From Acidimicrobiia bacterium (lineage in GTDB: Bacteria; Actinomycetota; Acidimicrobiia; Spongiisociales; UBA5794), in the NCBI GenBank assembly GCA_030599515.1, contig JAUVNV010000172.1, positions 1 to 5,838 on the forward strand: 5,838 bases of DNA, read 5' to 3'. Of the stretch, positions 4,838 to 5,838 are shown piece after piece; positions within the stretch are counted from its first letter, which is position 1; each line of letters begins with the position of its first letter. A model generated the notes under the pieces. The model did not search any database, had not been told where the DNA came from, and saw nothing but the letters and a program-made list of their open reading frames with translations. A program made the translations under genes and the position numbers.

Positions 4838-5838
4838 ATGCGTGCACTACGGAAGCTCGGTCCGGGTCCTGGTTTCGATATGGTCGACATCCCGATCCCG
4901 GAGGTCGGACCGGACGAAGTGCTCATCGAGGTCCGTGCGACTTCGATCTGCGGTACCGATCTCCACATCTACGAGTGGAATCCGTGGGCCGCCGATCACG
5001 TGTCTCCTCCGATCACGGTCGGGCACGAACTGACCGGCGTAGTCGTGGATCGGGGCGCGAACGTGACAGAACCGGAGATCGGGCAGCTCGTCTCCGCGGA
5101 GTCCCACGTCATCTGCAACATCTGTGCCTGGTGTCGGACCGGCCATGGTCATCTCTGCCCGAAGACGCAGATCCTCGGTGTCCACCGTGACGGTGCCTAC
5201 GCAGAGTACGTCGTGGTGCCCGCCCAGAACGCATGGCCTGATCCCCCGAACATGCCGTTGTCGATTGCCTCGCTCCAGGAGAACTTCGGGAACGCCGTTC
5301 ACACCGCAACCGTCCCGTCGGTCGCCGGGCGCAAGGTGCTCGTCACCGGCTCGGGACCGGTTGGAGCGATGGCGATCGCCGTCGCCAAGGCGCTTGGAGC
5401 GCGAGCCGTCTACGCGACCGACATCTCCGACTACCGGCTCGACCTCGCGATCAGGATGGGGGCCGACCGGACCATCAACCCGCTTCGCGAGGACGTCGCC
5501 GCCGTCATCGCCGAAGCTACCGACGGGGAGGGCGTCGACGTCCTCCTCGAGATGTCGGGGGCACCCTCAGCGCTCGAAGCCGGCTTCGCGGCCCTGAAAC
5601 CGGGTGGGGAGGCCGCGCTTCTTGGGCTGACGGCGGAGAAGTTCCCGTTCGACATCGACGACAACATCATCTTCAAGGGTGCCACGGTGTACGGCATCGT
5701 CGGGCGGCGTCTCTGGCAAACGTGGCTCGAGATGCGAGGACTGATCCGTTCCGGGGCCGTCGATCTTGCCCCTGTGATCACACACCGATTCGCTCTCGAC
5801 GACTATGAGATGGCGTTCGAACTGATGCAGTCGGGCGA
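4838..5838 (+). CDS. tdh: L-threonine 3-dehydrogenase (zinc, medium-chain), 3' end cut by window
   Basis: The first 333 residues of a medium-chain zinc dehydrogenase; family members are about 340-350 residues, so only the last few are missing. It should oxidise L-threonine with NAD+ to 2-amino-3-ketobutyrate in the cytoplasm, the first step of threonine breakdown to glycine and acetyl-CoA. Catalytic zinc ligands are C38 (SICGTDLHIYEW), H63-E64 (VGHELTG) and probably E148 (LQENFGNAVHT). A structural zinc is held by C93, C96, C99 and C107. The Rossmann motif GSGPVG (171-176) is followed by D195 in YATDIS, the acidic residue typical of NAD rather than NADP use. LEMSGAP (237-243), GIVGRRLWQTW (286-296) and PVITHRF (312-318) are TDH hallmarks that separate it from general alcohol or sorbitol dehydrogenases. 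The start is ATG with no Shine-Dalgarno. In many bacteria kbl is adjacent to tdh; it is not visible here. Confidence 0.94.
   Translation, partial: MRALRKLGPGPGFDMVDIPIPEVGPDEVLIEVRATSICGTDLHIYEWNPWAADHVSPPITVGHELTGVVVDRGANVTEPEIGQLVSAESHVICNICAWCRTGHGHLCPKTQILGVHRDGAYAEYVVVPAQNAWPDPPNMPLSIASLQENFGNAVHTATVPSVAGRKVLVTGSGPVGAMAIAVAKALGARAVYATDISDYRLDLAIRMGADRTINPLREDVAAVIAEATDGEGVDVLLEMSGAPSALEAGFAALKPGGEAALLGLTAEKFPFDIDDNIIFKGATVYGIVGRRLWQTWLEMRGLIRSGAVDLAPVITHRFALDDYEMAFELMQSG

Overview
This 5.8 kb window is GC-rich bacterial chromosome with tightly packed genes, short gaps and GTG/TTG start codons. Base composition and gene content (a stand-alone 5'-3' exonuclease, a META-domain lipoprotein, leaderless-looking starts) fit an actinobacterium, possibly Acidimicrobiia. 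That placement is inferred from style only; there is no rRNA or other phylogenetic marker here.

Layout. Positions 2-499 (+) hold the C-terminal part of a 5'-3' exonuclease (FEN-like) with no polymerase domain after it. It converges directly on a type II toxin-antitoxin pair read leftward: a VapC-type PIN-domain toxin (500-883) and a ribbon-helix-helix VapB/FitA-type antitoxin (880-1116 or 1122), with a recognisable promoter and operator at 1136-1183. Upstream, on the same strand, lie a lipoprotein with two tandem META domains (1210-1983), an ABC-2 type permease (2064-2888) and its ATPase (2885-3817). Divergent from the ATPase is an SRAP/YedK/HMCES-type protein (3879-4565), which protects abasic sites in single-stranded DNA. 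A small two-helix membrane protein of unknown function (4589-4792, leftward) follows, then the start of a zinc-dependent L-threonine 3-dehydrogenase (4838 to the window edge, rightward).

How the genes relate. The toxin-antitoxin pair and the ABC pair are two clear operons, each with a 4-nt stop/start overlap and a good Shine-Dalgarno sequence for the downstream gene. The lipoprotein may be transcribed with the ABC pair but has an 80-nt gap and its own candidate promoter. The other genes look like independent housekeeping or repair units.

No undescribed multi-gene system is visible. The most useful observations are: a repeated start architecture, in which genes that begin a transcript carry a TANNNT element 7-9 nt before the ATG and mostly lack a Shine-Dalgarno, while operon-internal genes have strong ones; the vapBC control region; the internally duplicated META lipoprotein with matching cysteine spacing; and a proline in place of the Q-loop glutamine in the ABC ATPase. 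There is no gene-free stretch longer than 300 bases, and I see no tRNA, rRNA, CRISPR array or insertion sequence.
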